A DNA stretch of 61,014 bases from CAZWLD01 sp964634685 (GTDB lineage: Bacteria; Bacillota_I; Bacilli_A; Acholeplasmatales; JAEDCM01). The stretch is taken from positions 1 to 61,014 of the forward strand of contig CAZWLD010000010.1 of NCBI GenBank assembly GCA_964634685.1, given 5' to 3'. The translations under genes and the position numbers were made by a program. The notes beneath the pieces were generated by a model, which saw only the letters and a program-made list of their open reading frames with translations, had not been told where the DNA came from and did no database searches. This document shows positions 52,614-61,014 of this stretch, in pieces; the stretch's first letter is position 1; each line of letters starts with the position of its first letter.

Positions 52614-53365
52614 TGAGTATTGTAATAAAATCGAAACGCGAAGTTGAACTTATGCGTGAAGCTGGACGAATCGTGGCTTTAGCTCACGAAGCTGTGTGTA
52701 ATAATATTAAACCAGGAGTAAGTACTGCTTTTCTAGATCAAATCGCAGAAAAAGTTATTCTTGAGAATGGTGCCAAGCCATCATTCAAGGGATATAACGG
52801 CTTTCCGACTGCTGTTTGCGCATCAGTTAATTCCGTTGTCGTTCATGGTTTTCCAAAGGAAAGTACGATATTAAAGGAAGGCGACATCGTCTCAATCGAT
52901 ATTGGTGCTTGTTATAAGGGATATCATGGCGATTCAGCATGGACTTATCCAGTTGGGAAAATAAGTGAAGAAACGAAAAAACTATTAGAGGTTACAGAAA
53001 AAGCCTTGTTTGCTGGGCTTGCGATGGCAAAGCCTGGTAATCGTTTATCGGATATATCCAATGCAATTGAAACTTATGTTAAACCACATGGATATGGTAT
53101 TGTTGAGGAATACACTGGTCATGGAGTCGGTTCAAAACTTCATGAGGATCCTGCTATTCCTAATTTTGGCCCAGCAGGTCATGGACCAATCTTACGACCT
53201 GGAATGACTCTAGCAATTGAGCCAATGATTAATCTTGGCACAAAGAGAATTAGAGTATTAAAGGACGGTTGGACCGCAGTCACTAGGGATGACAAAAATA
53301 GTGCTCACTTTGAACACTCGATTGTTATTACCGAAGACGGATATGAGATTTTAACAATTCTTTAA
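52613..53365 (+). CDS. map: Type I methionine aminopeptidase
   Basis: A 250-residue MetAP. All five metal ligands are visible by motif: Asp in SIDIGA and GDSAWTY, His in GHGVGSKLHE, Glu in AIEPMIN and in FEHSIVIT. It removes the initiator Met. Coupled to adk. Confidence 0.97.
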   Translation: MSIVIKSKREVELMREAGRIVALAHEAVCNNIKPGVSTAFLDQIAEKVILENGAKPSFKGYNGFPTAVCASVNSVVVHGFPKESTILKEGDIVSIDIGACYKGYHGDSAWTYPVGKISEETKKLLEVTEKALFAGLAMAKPGNRLSDISNAIETYVKPHGYGIVEEYTGHGVGSKLHEDPAIPNFGPAGHGPILRPGMTLAIEPMINLGTKRIRVLKDGWTAVTRDDKNSAHFEHSIVITEDGYEILTIL

Positions 53366-53379
53366 GCGGAGGGAATTAA

Positions 53380-53598
53380 ATGGCTAAAGATGATTTAATT
53401 GAAGTAGAGGCAAAAGTTGTTGATGTACTACCTAATACGAAGTTTAAGGTAGAATTAGAAAACGGTCATACGATTTTGGCACACGTTTCTGGTAAAATCC
53501 GCATGAATAACATACGCATTTTACCAGGTGATAAAGTTAAGGTGGAATTATCACCATATGATTTAACACGTGGCCGTATAACATATCGACACAAGTAA
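53380..53598 (+). CDS. infA: Translation initiation factor IF-1
   Basis: A 72-residue, full-length IF-1 (S1-type OB fold; GHTILAHVSGKIRMNNIRI core, DLTRGRITYR end). GCGGAGGG upstream. Confidence 0.98.
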   Translation: MAKDDLIEVEAKVVDVLPNTKFKVELENGHTILAHVSGKIRMNNIRILPGDKVKVELSPYDLTRGRITYRHK

Positions 53599-53628
53599 GT
53601 CCCACAAATTTCTAAGGGAGGTTATTAT

Positions 53629-53742
53629 ATGAAAGTAAGCCCATCTGTAAAACCTATTTGCGACAAATGCAAGGTTATTAAGAGAAAAGGTAAAGTAATG
53701 GTTATTTGTGAAAACCCAAAACACAAACAAAGACAAGGATAG
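53629..53742 (+). CDS. rpmJ: 50S ribosomal protein L36
   Basis: A 37-residue L36 in the normal place between infA and rpsM. MKVSPSVKPICDKCKVI opens it, and the zinc ligands are Cys11, Cys14, Cys27 and His32 (CDKC and CENPKH). GGGAGG seven bases before ATG 53629. Confidence 0.97.
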   Translation: MKVSPSVKPICDKCKVIKRKGKVMVICENPKHKQRQG

Positions 53743-53760
53743 AATTTAGGAGGTGCAATT

Positions 53761-54126
53761 ATGGCACGTATTGCAGGAGTAGATATTCCTTCTGATAAGA
53801 GAGTAGTTGTTGCATTAACATATGTATACGGAATCGGAAGTGCTATATCAAAAAATATTTTAGCAGCTGCTAATGTAAGTGAAGATACACGAGTTAAAAA
53901 TTTAACTGAAGATGAATTATCTCGTATTCGTACGGAGGTAGCAAAATACAAGGTTGAAGGTGATTTACGTCGTGAGGTTTCATTAAACATCAAACGTTTA
54001 ATGGAAATCGGAAGCTATCGTGGAATGCGTCATCGTCGTAGCTTACCAGTTCGTGGACAAAACACTAGAAACAATGCTCGTACCCGTAAAGGTCCAAGCA
54101 AAGCTATTGCAGGTAAAAAGAAATAA
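53761..54126 (+). CDS. rpsM: 30S ribosomal protein S13
   Basis: A 121-residue S13 (ARIAGVDIPSDKRVVVALTYVYGIG start; RHRRSLPVRGQNTRNNARTRKG end). Head protein near the P-site tRNA. AGGAGGTG upstream. Confidence 0.98.
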   Translation: MARIAGVDIPSDKRVVVALTYVYGIGSAISKNILAAANVSEDTRVKNLTEDELSRIRTEVAKYKVEGDLRREVSLNIKRLMEIGSYRGMRHRRSLPVRGQNTRNNARTRKGPSKAIAGKKK

Positions 54127-54149
54127 AACTTTAAGGAGGTCAATTTGAA

Positions 54150-54536
54150 ATGGCTAAAAAACAAGTACGTAAACGTCGTGTGAAAAAGAATATTCCTGTT
54201 GGAGTAGCACATATTCATTCGACTTTCAATAATACAATTGTCCTTATCAGTGACCCAGCTGGAAATGCAATCGCATGGAGTAGTGCTGGAGCTTTAGGGT
54301 TCAAGGGTAGTCGTAAATCAACTCCATATGCTGCTCAAATGGCTAGTGAGGCAGCAGCAAAGGCCGCTATGGAGAATGGAGTAATGAAGGTTGAAGTTTC
54401 AGTTAAGGGACCAGGTCCTGGACGTGAGGCTGCAATTCGTTCATTAGGAACAGCAGGTTTAGAAATCACATCAATCAAGGACGTTACACCAATTCCTCAT
54501 AACGGATGTCGTCCACCAAAACGTCCACGTGGATAA
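54150..54536 (+). CDS. rpsK: 30S ribosomal protein S11
   Basis: A 128-residue S11 (AHIHSTFNNTIVLISD; end PHNGCRPPKRPRG). Platform protein. AAGGAGG upstream. Confidence 0.98.
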   Translation: MAKKQVRKRRVKKNIPVGVAHIHSTFNNTIVLISDPAGNAIAWSSAGALGFKGSRKSTPYAAQMASEAAAKAAMENGVMKVEVSVKGPGPGREAAIRSLGTAGLEITSIKDVTPIPHNGCRPPKRPRG

Positions 54537-54585
54537 TTTCTTTGTGGAAGTTCATAATTTTTAATATATAAGGAGGTCGACAGTT

Positions 54586-55560
54586 TTGAAAGGTTTAAAA
54601 TTTGTAAAACCAGGAACAAGCATTGAAACAGTTTCTCAAGATGGATATACTGGTACTTTTGTTATCACTCCATTAGAAAGAGGCTTCGGTATAACTTTAG
54701 GTAATTCTTTACGTCGTATTCTATTATCTTCATTACCAGGCGCTGCGATTGTTAATGTTAAAATCGAGGGCGCTGAGCATGAGTTCTCAACTATTGAAGG
54801 TGTTGTTGAAGATGTAATGACAATTATTCTTAATTTAAAGAAAGTTATATTAGCTGTAGATTCTGATGACCCTAACGATCCTGATGGTTCAAAATTCGAA
54901 ACAACTGTAGAAATTCATAAGGGTGAAGGAGAAGTTACGGCTGGAGATATTATCCATAGCAGTAATATTCGCGTCATCAATCCTGATCAACATATCGCAA
55001 CTGTTGCGCCTAGAGGTCATTTATCAATGTACATGACTGTTAGACGTGGTGTTGGCTATGTCAGTGCAGTAAAAAATAAGAAGTATTTAAAGGAAGAGGT
55101 TGGAGTTATTTCCATCGATTCTATTTATACTCCAATTGTTCGTGTTCAATATGATGTCGATAAAACACGTGTTGAAGACAGTGCTGATTTCGATAAATTA
55201 ACTATTGAGGTAGAAACAAATGGTTCAATTGATGCCAAGGAAGCTTTAGCAATGGCTTCTAAGATGATGATTGAACACCTTGAGGTAATTGTTGAATTAA
55301 GTGAAAAGGCACGCGAAAATGACTATATGATTGAACATGAGGATGAATCAAGCAACAAGAAGCTTGAAATGCCAATTGAAGATTTAGACTTATCAGTTCG
55401 TTCATATAACTGCTTGAAGAGAGCAGGTATTAATACCGTTGCGGAATTAGCCCATAAATCTGAAGAAGATATGATGAAGGTGCGTAATTTAGGCCGCAAG
55501 TCATTAAAAGAAGTAAAAGAAAAGTTAGAAAATTTAGGTCTTGGATTTAATAGAGACTAA
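54586..55560 (+). CDS. rpoA: RNA polymerase alpha subunit
   Basis: A 324-residue alpha subunit. The N-terminal dimer domain (LERGFGITLGNSLRRILLSSLPG) and the C-terminal domain (LDLSVRSYNCLKRAGINTVAEL, RNLGRKSLKEVKEKL) are complete. The start is TTG 54586 with AAGGAGG about 10 bases upstream. Confidence 0.97.
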   Translation: MKGLKFVKPGTSIETVSQDGYTGTFVITPLERGFGITLGNSLRRILLSSLPGAAIVNVKIEGAEHEFSTIEGVVEDVMTIILNLKKVILAVDSDDPNDPDGSKFETTVEIHKGEGEVTAGDIIHSSNIRVINPDQHIATVAPRGHLSMYMTVRRGVGYVSAVKNKKYLKEEVGVISIDSIYTPIVRVQYDVDKTRVEDSADFDKLTIEVETNGSIDAKEALAMASKMMIEHLEVIVELSEKARENDYMIEHEDESSNKKLEMPIEDLDLSVRSYNCLKRAGINTVAELAHKSEEDMMKVRNLGRKSLKEVKEKLENLGLGFNRD

Positions 55561-55581
55561 TCCCGGAAGGAGGAACTACTA

Positions 55582-55995
55582 ATGGCAGGTTATAGAAGAT
55601 TAGGTCGCCGTAGCGATCAAAGAAAAGCTTTACTTCGTGATTTAGTAACAGATTTAATCATTAATGATCGTATCGTTACTACTGAAGCTAAGGCTAAAGA
55701 AGTTCAAAAATTAGCAGATAAAATGGTTACTCTTGGAAAAAGAGGAGATCTTCATGCTCGTCGCCAAGCAGCAGAAATCGTACGTTTTGAAAATGTCGTA
55801 ACAACTGAAGTTGTAGATACTAAGAAAAAAGGTAAGAAGGAAGAAGTTGTTAAGACTCAAAATGCATTACAAAAATTATTTGATGAGATTGCTCCTAGTT
55901 TTAAAGATCGTAATGGTGGATACACTAGAATTTATAAATTAGGACCTCGTCGCGGAGATGCTGCGCCAATGGCAATTATTGAATTTGTAAAATAA
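55582..55995 (+). CDS. rplQ: 50S ribosomal protein L17
   Basis: A 137-residue L17, last gene of the operon (GYRRLGRRSDQRKALLRDL). A Lys/Glu-rich insertion near residues 76-90 (DTKKKGKKEEV) lengthens it over the 116-130 norm. AAGGAGG upstream; a terminator follows. Confidence 0.97.
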   Translation: MAGYRRLGRRSDQRKALLRDLVTDLIINDRIVTTEAKAKEVQKLADKMVTLGKRGDLHARRQAAEIVRFENVVTTEVVDTKKKGKKEEVVKTQNALQKLFDEIAPSFKDRNGGYTRIYKLGPRRGDAAPMAIIEFVK

Positions 55996-56006
55996 TTTGT
56001 TTTTGA

Positions 56007-56037
56007 TATGCAATGATTATTCATTGCATATTTTTTT
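56007..56037 (+). terminator. Terminator of the S10-spc-alpha operon
   Basis: TATGCAATGA (56007-56016) pairs perfectly with TCATTGCATA (56021-56030), loop TTAT, then seven T. Confidence 0.93.
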
Positions 56038-56144
56038 CTTTAGGTATTATTAATAAAACGCTTTACTAAAGGATTTATCTAGACTTTTTATATAACAATT
56101 TGCTATAATGGTTAATGGAATTTTCGATGGAAGAAGTGTATTTT

Positions 56145-57074
56145 ATGAAAAGTAAATTGTTTAATAATTTTCTATTACTATTAACTGCAATTATTTGGGG
56201 AGCTGCCTTTGTCGCGCAAAGTCAAGGATTAAAATATGTTGGTCCCTTTGGGCTTAATGCTATTAGAATGGTGTTGGCAGGCATTGTTTTAATTCCTGTA
56301 GCTTTAGTTATTCAAAAAAGGAAAGCCTTTGAATCACCGGAGGATCGAAAAGCCTATAACAAGCGAGGATTGATTTCTGGAGCTATTTGTGGAGTGTTTT
56401 TGTTTATTGCCTCATCATTTCAAAATTATGGAATTGTCGGAGCAGGAGCAGGGAAATCGGGCTTTATTACATCGCTATATATAATTATTGTTCCGATTAT
56501 AAGCATTGTATTGAAAGAAAAAATCAAGATTAATGTATGGATTAGTACACTTATTGCTTTAGTTGGTATGTATTTACTTTGCGTAAAAGGTGGCCTAGGT
56601 GGTATCAATCAATATGATATCTATTTGATTTTCTGTGCTTTATTCTTTTCAATGCAGATTATTACGATTGGAAAATATTCTAGCAAAGTCAACGGTGTCT
56701 ATATGTCTTGCGTGCAATCTTTTGTTTGTGGTATATTATCAACAATCGCGGCTTTGATTTTTGAGACAATCGATACAGCGAATATTCTTAATGCTCTTTG
56801 GCCAATTCTTTATTTAGCGGTCTTTTCAAGTGGTGTAGCTTATACACTTCAAATCATTGCACAAAAGAATACCAATGCGACCGTCGCATCCCTTTTAATG
56901 AGCTTAGAATCTGTTTTCTCTTTGGTCTTTGGAATTATTATTTTACATGAATCATTTACGACATATGAGTTAATTGGCTGTATCTTAATTTTTATAGCTG
57001 TTATTCTATCTCAAATCAATTTTAAGAAAAGAGAAAAAGGAGAAGAAAATCTCACGAAAGCGGAAATTGAATAA
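56145..57074 (+). CDS. EamA family (DMT) transporter
   Basis: A 309-residue membrane protein with ten helices formed by two EamA repeats (first: LLLLTAIIWGAAFVAQSQGLKYVGPFG; second begins near residue 150 with YDIYLIFCALFFSMQI). Members move small metabolites such as amino acids out of or into the cell. The ATG at 56145 follows GGAAGAAGTG; ATG 56115 and 56127 are in frame but with poor ribosome sites. It is transcribed alone after the ribosomal operon terminator. Confidence 0.85.
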   Translation: MKSKLFNNFLLLLTAIIWGAAFVAQSQGLKYVGPFGLNAIRMVLAGIVLIPVALVIQKRKAFESPEDRKAYNKRGLISGAICGVFLFIASSFQNYGIVGAGAGKSGFITSLYIIIVPIISIVLKEKIKINVWISTLIALVGMYLLCVKGGLGGINQYDIYLIFCALFFSMQIITIGKYSSKVNGVYMSCVQSFVCGILSTIAALIFETIDTANILNALWPILYLAVFSSGVAYTLQIIAQKNTNATVASLLMSLESVFSLVFGIIILHESFTTYELIGCILIFIAVILSQINFKKREKGEENLTKAEIE

Positions 57075-57083
57075 ATTATGATG

Positions 57084-57109
57084 CATATCATTATTGATAT
57101 GTTTTTTTT
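57084..57109 (+). terminator. Terminator after the EamA gene
   Basis: CATATCA (57084-57090) pairs with TGATATG (57095-57101), followed by eight T. Confidence 0.88.
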
Positions 57110-57527
57110 AGTGGAACCGTTTAATTTGGAGATTTATGTTTTGTGAAGATTGGTAATTGCGTCTCCACAACCAACTATATAAAGTACGTCTAGCTTCATA
57201 TAGTCGAATAAGTCTGATATATGCTTGTTTAAATTGATTATATCAAAAAAAACAAGTATAATATATATAAATGTTCGTACTTTTATTATATTAATATAAA
57301 CAATTCAAGAGTTTGATTATTTATAGAATCAAATAAAGTGAATAATTTTTCCTCAGATAATTTGACATTCGACAGTATTTTGACTTTGATGAGTTGACTC
57401 TTGAAATCATTAATAATTTATATCACATATAACAGTAAGTCATGTGAAAGTTATTATTGGTACAAAATTTAGAGAAATTATGATAATCTATGAGTTTATA
57501 GGTTAATTGGGAAAGGAGATAGCAGTA
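57110..57527. other. Non-coding stretch before the DUF1016 gene
   Basis: No gene is supported on either strand; stops are dense in all frames. AT-rich throughout, with TATAAT-like sequence near 57257. It looks like a junction of inserted DNA rather than a normal promoter region. Confidence 0.4.
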
Positions 57528-58532
57528 ATGATAGATAAAAGTTATGTAACTGTAGTAGAAAGCATTAAAGAGCAAATAAGAAGTGCTCAACATAGAGCAA
57601 TTTTAAATGCTAATAAAGAAATGTTAATTCTATATTGGAATATTGGTAAAGTGATTAATGAAAATAGTACTTGGGGAAGTAAGTTTTTAAGTAAATTATC
57701 ATCTGAGATAACAAGTGAATTTCCATCCTCAAAAGGTTTTTCGGTAAGAAATCTTAAAAATATGGCTCGATTTTATAGAGAATATCCAAAAATTGAAATT
57801 GTGCAGACGCTGTCTGCCCAAATTACATGGAGCCATAATTTGGAAATTTTACGTGTAGAATCCAAAGAACAAAGACTTTGGTACATTAACAAAACTATTG
57901 AAAATGGTTGGTCAGTAAATGTTTTAGCTCACCAAATTGATACTAATCTTTATGCACGACAAATTGAACAAAAGAAAGTCTCTAATTTTCCAACAAAACT
58001 ACCAAGACCACAAAGTGAATTAGCATTAGAAACAATGAAAGATCCTTATGTGTTTGATTTTATAGAATTACAAGAAGATGCTAAAGAAAAAGATTTGGAA
58101 GATGCCTTAATTAATAATATAACCAAAGTTTTACTTGAACTTGGTAAAGGATTCGCTTTTGTTGGACATCAATATCATTTAGAAGTGGCTGGTGAAGATT
58201 ATTACATTGATTTATTATTCTATAACATTAAATTAAAATGTTATGTTGTTATAGAATTAAAAATTGGCGAATTTAAACCAGAATACGCTGGTCAATTAAG
58301 CTTTTACTTAACTGCAATTGATGAGCAAGTTAAAGAAGTTAATGATAATCCAACAATTGGATTATTACTATGTAGACATAAAAATAATGTTGTTGCTGAA
58401 TATACTTTAAGAGATATGAATAAACCAATGGGAGTAAGTGAATATAGAATTAAAGATTACTTACCAGAAAATTTACAAAATGAATTACCTTCAATTGAAG
58501 AGTTAATTACGATAGTTAAAAAAGAAATATAA
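57528..58532 (+). CDS. DUF1016/YhcG-type PDDEXK nuclease domain protein
   Basis: A 334-residue protein. The N-terminal DUF1016_N half (residues about 1-150) has the family pattern YWNIGKVI...FSVRNLKNMARFYREYP and TWSHN. The C-terminal nuclease half carries the PDDEXK core: Asp in DYYIDLLFY (about 220-228) and VVIELKIGEF with Glu-x-Lys (about 237-246). The family often sits near restriction or other defence genes, with a suggested role in DNA processing. Here no restriction partner is adjacent. AAAGGAG nine bases upstream favours ATG 57528 over TTG 57507. Confidence 0.88.
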   Translation: MIDKSYVTVVESIKEQIRSAQHRAILNANKEMLILYWNIGKVINENSTWGSKFLSKLSSEITSEFPSSKGFSVRNLKNMARFYREYPKIEIVQTLSAQITWSHNLEILRVESKEQRLWYINKTIENGWSVNVLAHQIDTNLYARQIEQKKVSNFPTKLPRPQSELALETMKDPYVFDFIELQEDAKEKDLEDALINNITKVLLELGKGFAFVGHQYHLEVAGEDYYIDLLFYNIKLKCYVVIELKIGEFKPEYAGQLSFYLTAIDEQVKEVNDNPTIGLLLCRHKNNVVAEYTLRDMNKPMGVSEYRIKDYLPENLQNELPSIEELITIVKKEI

Positions 58533-58688
58533 TCATTATACGAGGAAACTAAGTGGAGAGAAGATATTGGCCGGAATTAGTTATAAAAAAGTTCAAGCTA
58601 ATTCAGCCACGAAAAACGATATTAACAGAAATGAGGTGTGACATTTTCCTCACTCAGCTAATAATGAGTATCTCCAAATGTTAGATTT
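58533..58688. other. Intergenic region with an inverted repeat
   Basis: GGCCGGAATTAG (near 58571) and CTAATTCAGCC (near 58596) form a mostly paired stem of about 10 bp. No T run follows. No gene. Confidence 0.4.
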
Positions 58689-58928
58689 ATGAAAAGGCAA
58701 AAAGGTAATGAAGGCGAAGAATATATCAACGCTTTTCCAAAATTAAAAAAATGGATTAATGAATGTATGTGTTGTCATGAAAAAGGTTATGATCCATCAA
58801 TACCTGAAAAAATCACAACTGTAGAAGGATCCTTAGAAGTGTACTATATAAAAAAATATTTTAAGCCTTTGTTATTAAATAAAGATTGTTTATGCCCACA
58901 ATGTGAAAAAATATTAAATAAAAAATAG
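58689..58928 (+). CDS. Small Cys-rich protein, putative zinc-binding
   Basis: A 79-residue protein with CMCC near residues 26-29 and CLCPQC near 68-73, which suits a zinc-ribbon fold. WINECMCCHEKGYDPSIPEKI and IKKYFKPLLLN look like a conserved small family seen in Bacillota, whose role I do not know. No strong ribosome site precedes ATG 58689. It may belong with the nuclease gene upstream. A terminator follows. Confidence 0.55.
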   Translation: MKRQKGNEGEEYINAFPKLKKWINECMCCHEKGYDPSIPEKITTVEGSLEVYYIKKYFKPLLLNKDCLCPQCEKILNKK

Positions 58929-58954
58929 CAAATAGAGCTTTCACAAGAAAGATT

Positions 58955-58989
58955 AGGTAAGTTTACCTTTGGGTAGATTTGCCTTTTTA
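58955..58989 (+). terminator. Terminator after the Cys-rich protein gene
   Basis: A 13-bp stem with G-T pairs (58955-58967 with 58972-58984), loop TTTG, then T. Confidence 0.8.
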
Positions 58990-59092
58990 TTTAAGAATAT
59001 TTTTTTCGATAATTACCTCAGCACTTTGTTGTTCTTGTGCTCGCAACTTATTGAAAGGATGCGTTGTGTTATATTTTCATGTGAAGATAATG

Positions 59093-59373
59093 GAGGTGAT
59101 TAACTACTAATCCGGATTGAAATGCTAAAAATATTTCATTTTCGGAAACGGCATATGACGTGCTTCAATTTACACCATATATCATCGTTTATTAACAGGG
59201 ATACTAGCTTACATTTATTACAGATTAAGAAAAAGAAGGAATCATTTATAGATAAGAAAAACAATTTAATTATTCAAAGAGTAACATTATCATCAATTGT
59301 TGATGATAAAAAGAACCTATTTTATGATTACGATTTATTGTTACAGTTCAGTCGTGAAAGAATCGGAAAATGA
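59093..59373 (+). pseudogene. Possible decayed small gene
   Basis: GGAGGTGAT at about 59094 is a strong ribosome site with no start codon after it in register. An open frame from 59122 gives 83 residues ending LSSIVDDKKNLFYDYDLLLQFSRERIGK, while another frame over the first 100 bases also reads protein-like text. Together these suggest a frameshifted gene before the IS66 element. I do not recognise the family, and chance cannot be excluded. Confidence 0.25.
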
Positions 59374-59385
59374 GAATTAATTAAG

Positions 59386-59434
59386 GTCTAAAAAAATATT
59401 TTCAATGAAAATGCATCTTTTTTAGACTTTTTTT
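59386..59434 (+). terminator. Long A/T-rich terminator hairpin
   Basis: GTCTAAAAAA (59386-59395) pairs with TTTTTTAGAC (59418-59427), with an inner ATTTTC/GAAAAT stem, then seven T. Confidence 0.8.
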
Positions 59435-59468
59435 CAATTTTCTTTGAGAAAAATTTTTTTCAATCTGT

Positions 59469-59552
59469 TGTGGAAAACTTTTAAAATAATGTCTGCTAGT
59501 AGATTTATTAATAAAAATCTTTGACTTATTAACAATACTAAAGTTTTCCACA
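59469..59552. repeat. Perfect 13-bp inverted repeat with DnaA-box-like arms
   Basis: TGTGGAAAACTTT (59469-59481) and AAAGTTTTCCACA (59540-59552) are exact reverse complements, 58 bases apart. TTTTCCACA in each arm differs by one base from the DnaA box TTATCCACA. The DNA around it is very AT-rich. Confidence 0.7.
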
Positions 59553-59712
59553 GGGTAAATTTTTTTATTGACGTATTATTTTATTAAATTAGTCATTTTT
59601 GATGCCTTTTTCCTTATTTTTTTATGTGCCTTTTTCTGGAGTTTGAGGGGATTTACATTATGATATTATATATAATATAATAAACCTAGAAAGATCCAAG
59701 GAGGTGCTTCAT

Positions 59713-61014
59713 ATGGCTACTAATTACGTTAAGCTTCACGAAAAACAAATGGATAAATTAATTGAAGAAAATGAAGCACTTAACAAGGAGAATAAACGAC
59801 TAAAAAACATTGAGAAAATATTATTAGAAACAAATTCTAAAATTGACGCTTTGTTAGATATGAATAAATTACTTCTAGAAAGTAATAAAGAATTAAAAAA
59901 TTCAATCGAGGAAAAGGATGAAATCATATCTAAACAAGCTGATGAAATCCAAAGACTTAAAAATAACAATAATAAAGATTCCTCAAATTCATCCAAGCCT
60001 TCATCTACAAATGGTTCTAAAATAATCCCTAATAGTCGTGAAAAATCAAATAAAAAAGCTGGTGGTCAACTAAACCATAAGCCACATACGTTAAAAGCAA
60101 AAGACATTGAAGGATTAATCAAAAATAAGAAAAATGTTAAATATATTACTAAAACAATCGATAATCTCAATAAAAAATGTCCTAAATATGTAATTGATTT
60201 AGTAGTTGATGTGCTTATTACTGAAAATAAAAATGGAAAAATAGACAAGCTTAATGAAGTACAATATGGCGAGACAATTAAAAGTATAGCTATTCTTTTA
60301 GCTACGGATAACTATATGTCTTATGACGGAATTATAAAGTTTATTAGCGCATTAACTGATAATACAATTAATTTATCTAAGGGTACCTTAGTTAATTGGA
60401 TTAATGGATTTACAGAATCCTTAGATAATGAGATTACGGCAATAGAAAATGGCATATTGAATGGATATTATGTTAATGCCGATGATTCTACAATTAAAAT
60501 AAATGGAAATAATTATAACCAATTGTGCCTATGCAATGCCAATTCGGTTTTACTTTATGCAAGTGAAACCAAAAGCAAAGATGCTTGGGATAAAACCATT
60601 TTATTAAAATACATGGGGATAATAATAAAAGATGGAACGAGGGTATATAACAAGTATCATAATTTAAAAGGTCAATGTTGTGCTCACATAATGAGGTATT
60701 TAAAAGGAGCTTATGAATTTAGTGAAAAAAAGCATAAAGTTCCAAAAAAAATATCCAATCTCTTGAAAAAAATAAATGAGGATAGAAATCAAAAAATAGC
60801 CAAAGAAATTTCTTCATTTACTGAGGATGAGATTACAAAATATCTTAAAGACTATGATTCATTAATTGAAATGTGTGGAAAAGAATTAGAAGGAGAATCA
60901 AAAATAATTTATAAAAATGAAATTAATCTATATAATCGAATGAAAGATGAACAAAAAGATGAAATTCTTCGATTTATTACAGATTTCAAAATACCATTCA
61001 CCAATAATAATGCC
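59713..61014 (+). CDS. tnpC: IS66-family transposase (TnpC), 3' end outside window
   Basis: The frame is open for 434 codons to the window edge. Residues about 10-85 are a coiled coil. A Ser/Asn-rich linker (SSNSSKPSSTNG) and GGQLNHKPHTL follow, matching the IS66 order. The usual IS66 zinc finger is reduced to one Cys. Next is YGETIKSIAILLATDNYMS...SKGTLVNW, and then the DDE core: NADDSTIKI with the first Asp (about 258), then IIKDGTRVYNKYH with the second Asp and CCAHIMRY. AAGGAGGTG seven bases before ATG 59713. TnpA and TnpB of IS66 are absent upstream, so this is a single-gene (ISBst12-like) form or a partial element. Confidence 0.85.
   Translation, partial: MATNYVKLHEKQMDKLIEENEALNKENKRLKNIEKILLETNSKIDALLDMNKLLLESNKELKNSIEEKDEIISKQADEIQRLKNNNNKDSSNSSKPSSTNGSKIIPNSREKSNKKAGGQLNHKPHTLKAKDIEGLIKNKKNVKYITKTIDNLNKKCPKYVIDLVVDVLITENKNGKIDKLNEVQYGETIKSIAILLATDNYMSYDGIIKFISALTDNTINLSKGTLVNWINGFTESLDNEITAIENGILNGYYVNADDSTIKINGNNYNQLCLCNANSVLLYASETKSKDAWDKTILLKYMGIIIKDGTRVYNKYHNLKGQCCAHIMRYLKGAYEFSEKKHKVPKKISNLLKKINEDRNQKIAKEISSFTEDEITKYLKDYDSLIEMCGKELEGESKIIYKNEINLYNRMKDEQKDEILRFITDFKIPFTNNNA

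Noticed and set aside
1..61014. CRISPR array or regularly spaced repeats
   Set aside because: I saw no series of direct repeats with spacers, and no Cas gene.

Overview
The window is a low-GC bacterial chromosome segment read with the standard code: TGG encodes Trp and TGA is a stop at several genes. The gene set suggests a strictly anaerobic member of the Bacillota, most like the Bacilli/Erysipelotrichia/Mollicutes-related gut lineages. Supporting features are a trimeric [FeFe] hydrogenase, zinc-type S14, many TTG starts behind strong Shine-Dalgarno sites and many A/T-rich intrinsic terminators. I cannot name a genus.

Layout. 1-4.2 kb: a DUF5131 protein, a flavin-reductase-fold protein and an AbiE-type (type IV) toxin-antitoxin pair with a palindromic operator over its -10 box. 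4.2-6.1 kb: a complete-looking group II intron inserted just after the AbiE terminator. 6.2-14.9 kb: GNAT acetyltransferase, DUF885 lipoprotein (minus strand), membrane diguanylate cyclase with peroxiredoxin, a decayed XRE regulator, a heterodimeric ABC exporter and a YccF protein. 14.9-18.9 kb: an accessory patch of small acidic proteins between two regulators of one helix-turn-helix family, a lipoprotein, a truncated conjugation-type membrane protein, DUF1653 and tRNA-Thr(GGT). 19.5-32 kb: radical SAM (SPL type), transglutaminase-like lipoprotein, nucleoside phosphorylase, alpha/beta hydrolase, an IS200-type element, two DUF4143 ATPases, a TrhA/hemolysin III protein, a Cache-PAS-GGDEF protein and YqeY.

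32-41 kb is metabolic. It holds the NuoE-like, NuoF-like and HydA subunits of an NAD(P)H/ferredoxin-linked [FeFe] hydrogenase, then a ROK sugar kinase with a divergent PTS enzyme I-like protein, then a membrane FUSC/ArAE-type protein fused to a degenerate HAD domain and translationally coupled to a LysR regulator. 41.3-56 kb is one continuous S10-spc-alpha ribosomal operon (rpsJ to rplQ, including secY, adk, map, infA, rpmJ and rpoA) with a structured leader. 56-61 kb: EamA transporter, a lone DUF1016/YhcG PDDEXK nuclease, a small Cys-rich protein and an IS66 transposase cut by the window end.

The strongest candidates for undescribed biology are the FUSC-pseudoHAD/LysR pair, the divergent enzyme I next to a sugar kinase, the small-protein island bracketed by paralogous HTH proteins, and several long perfect inverted repeats in non-coding DNA.
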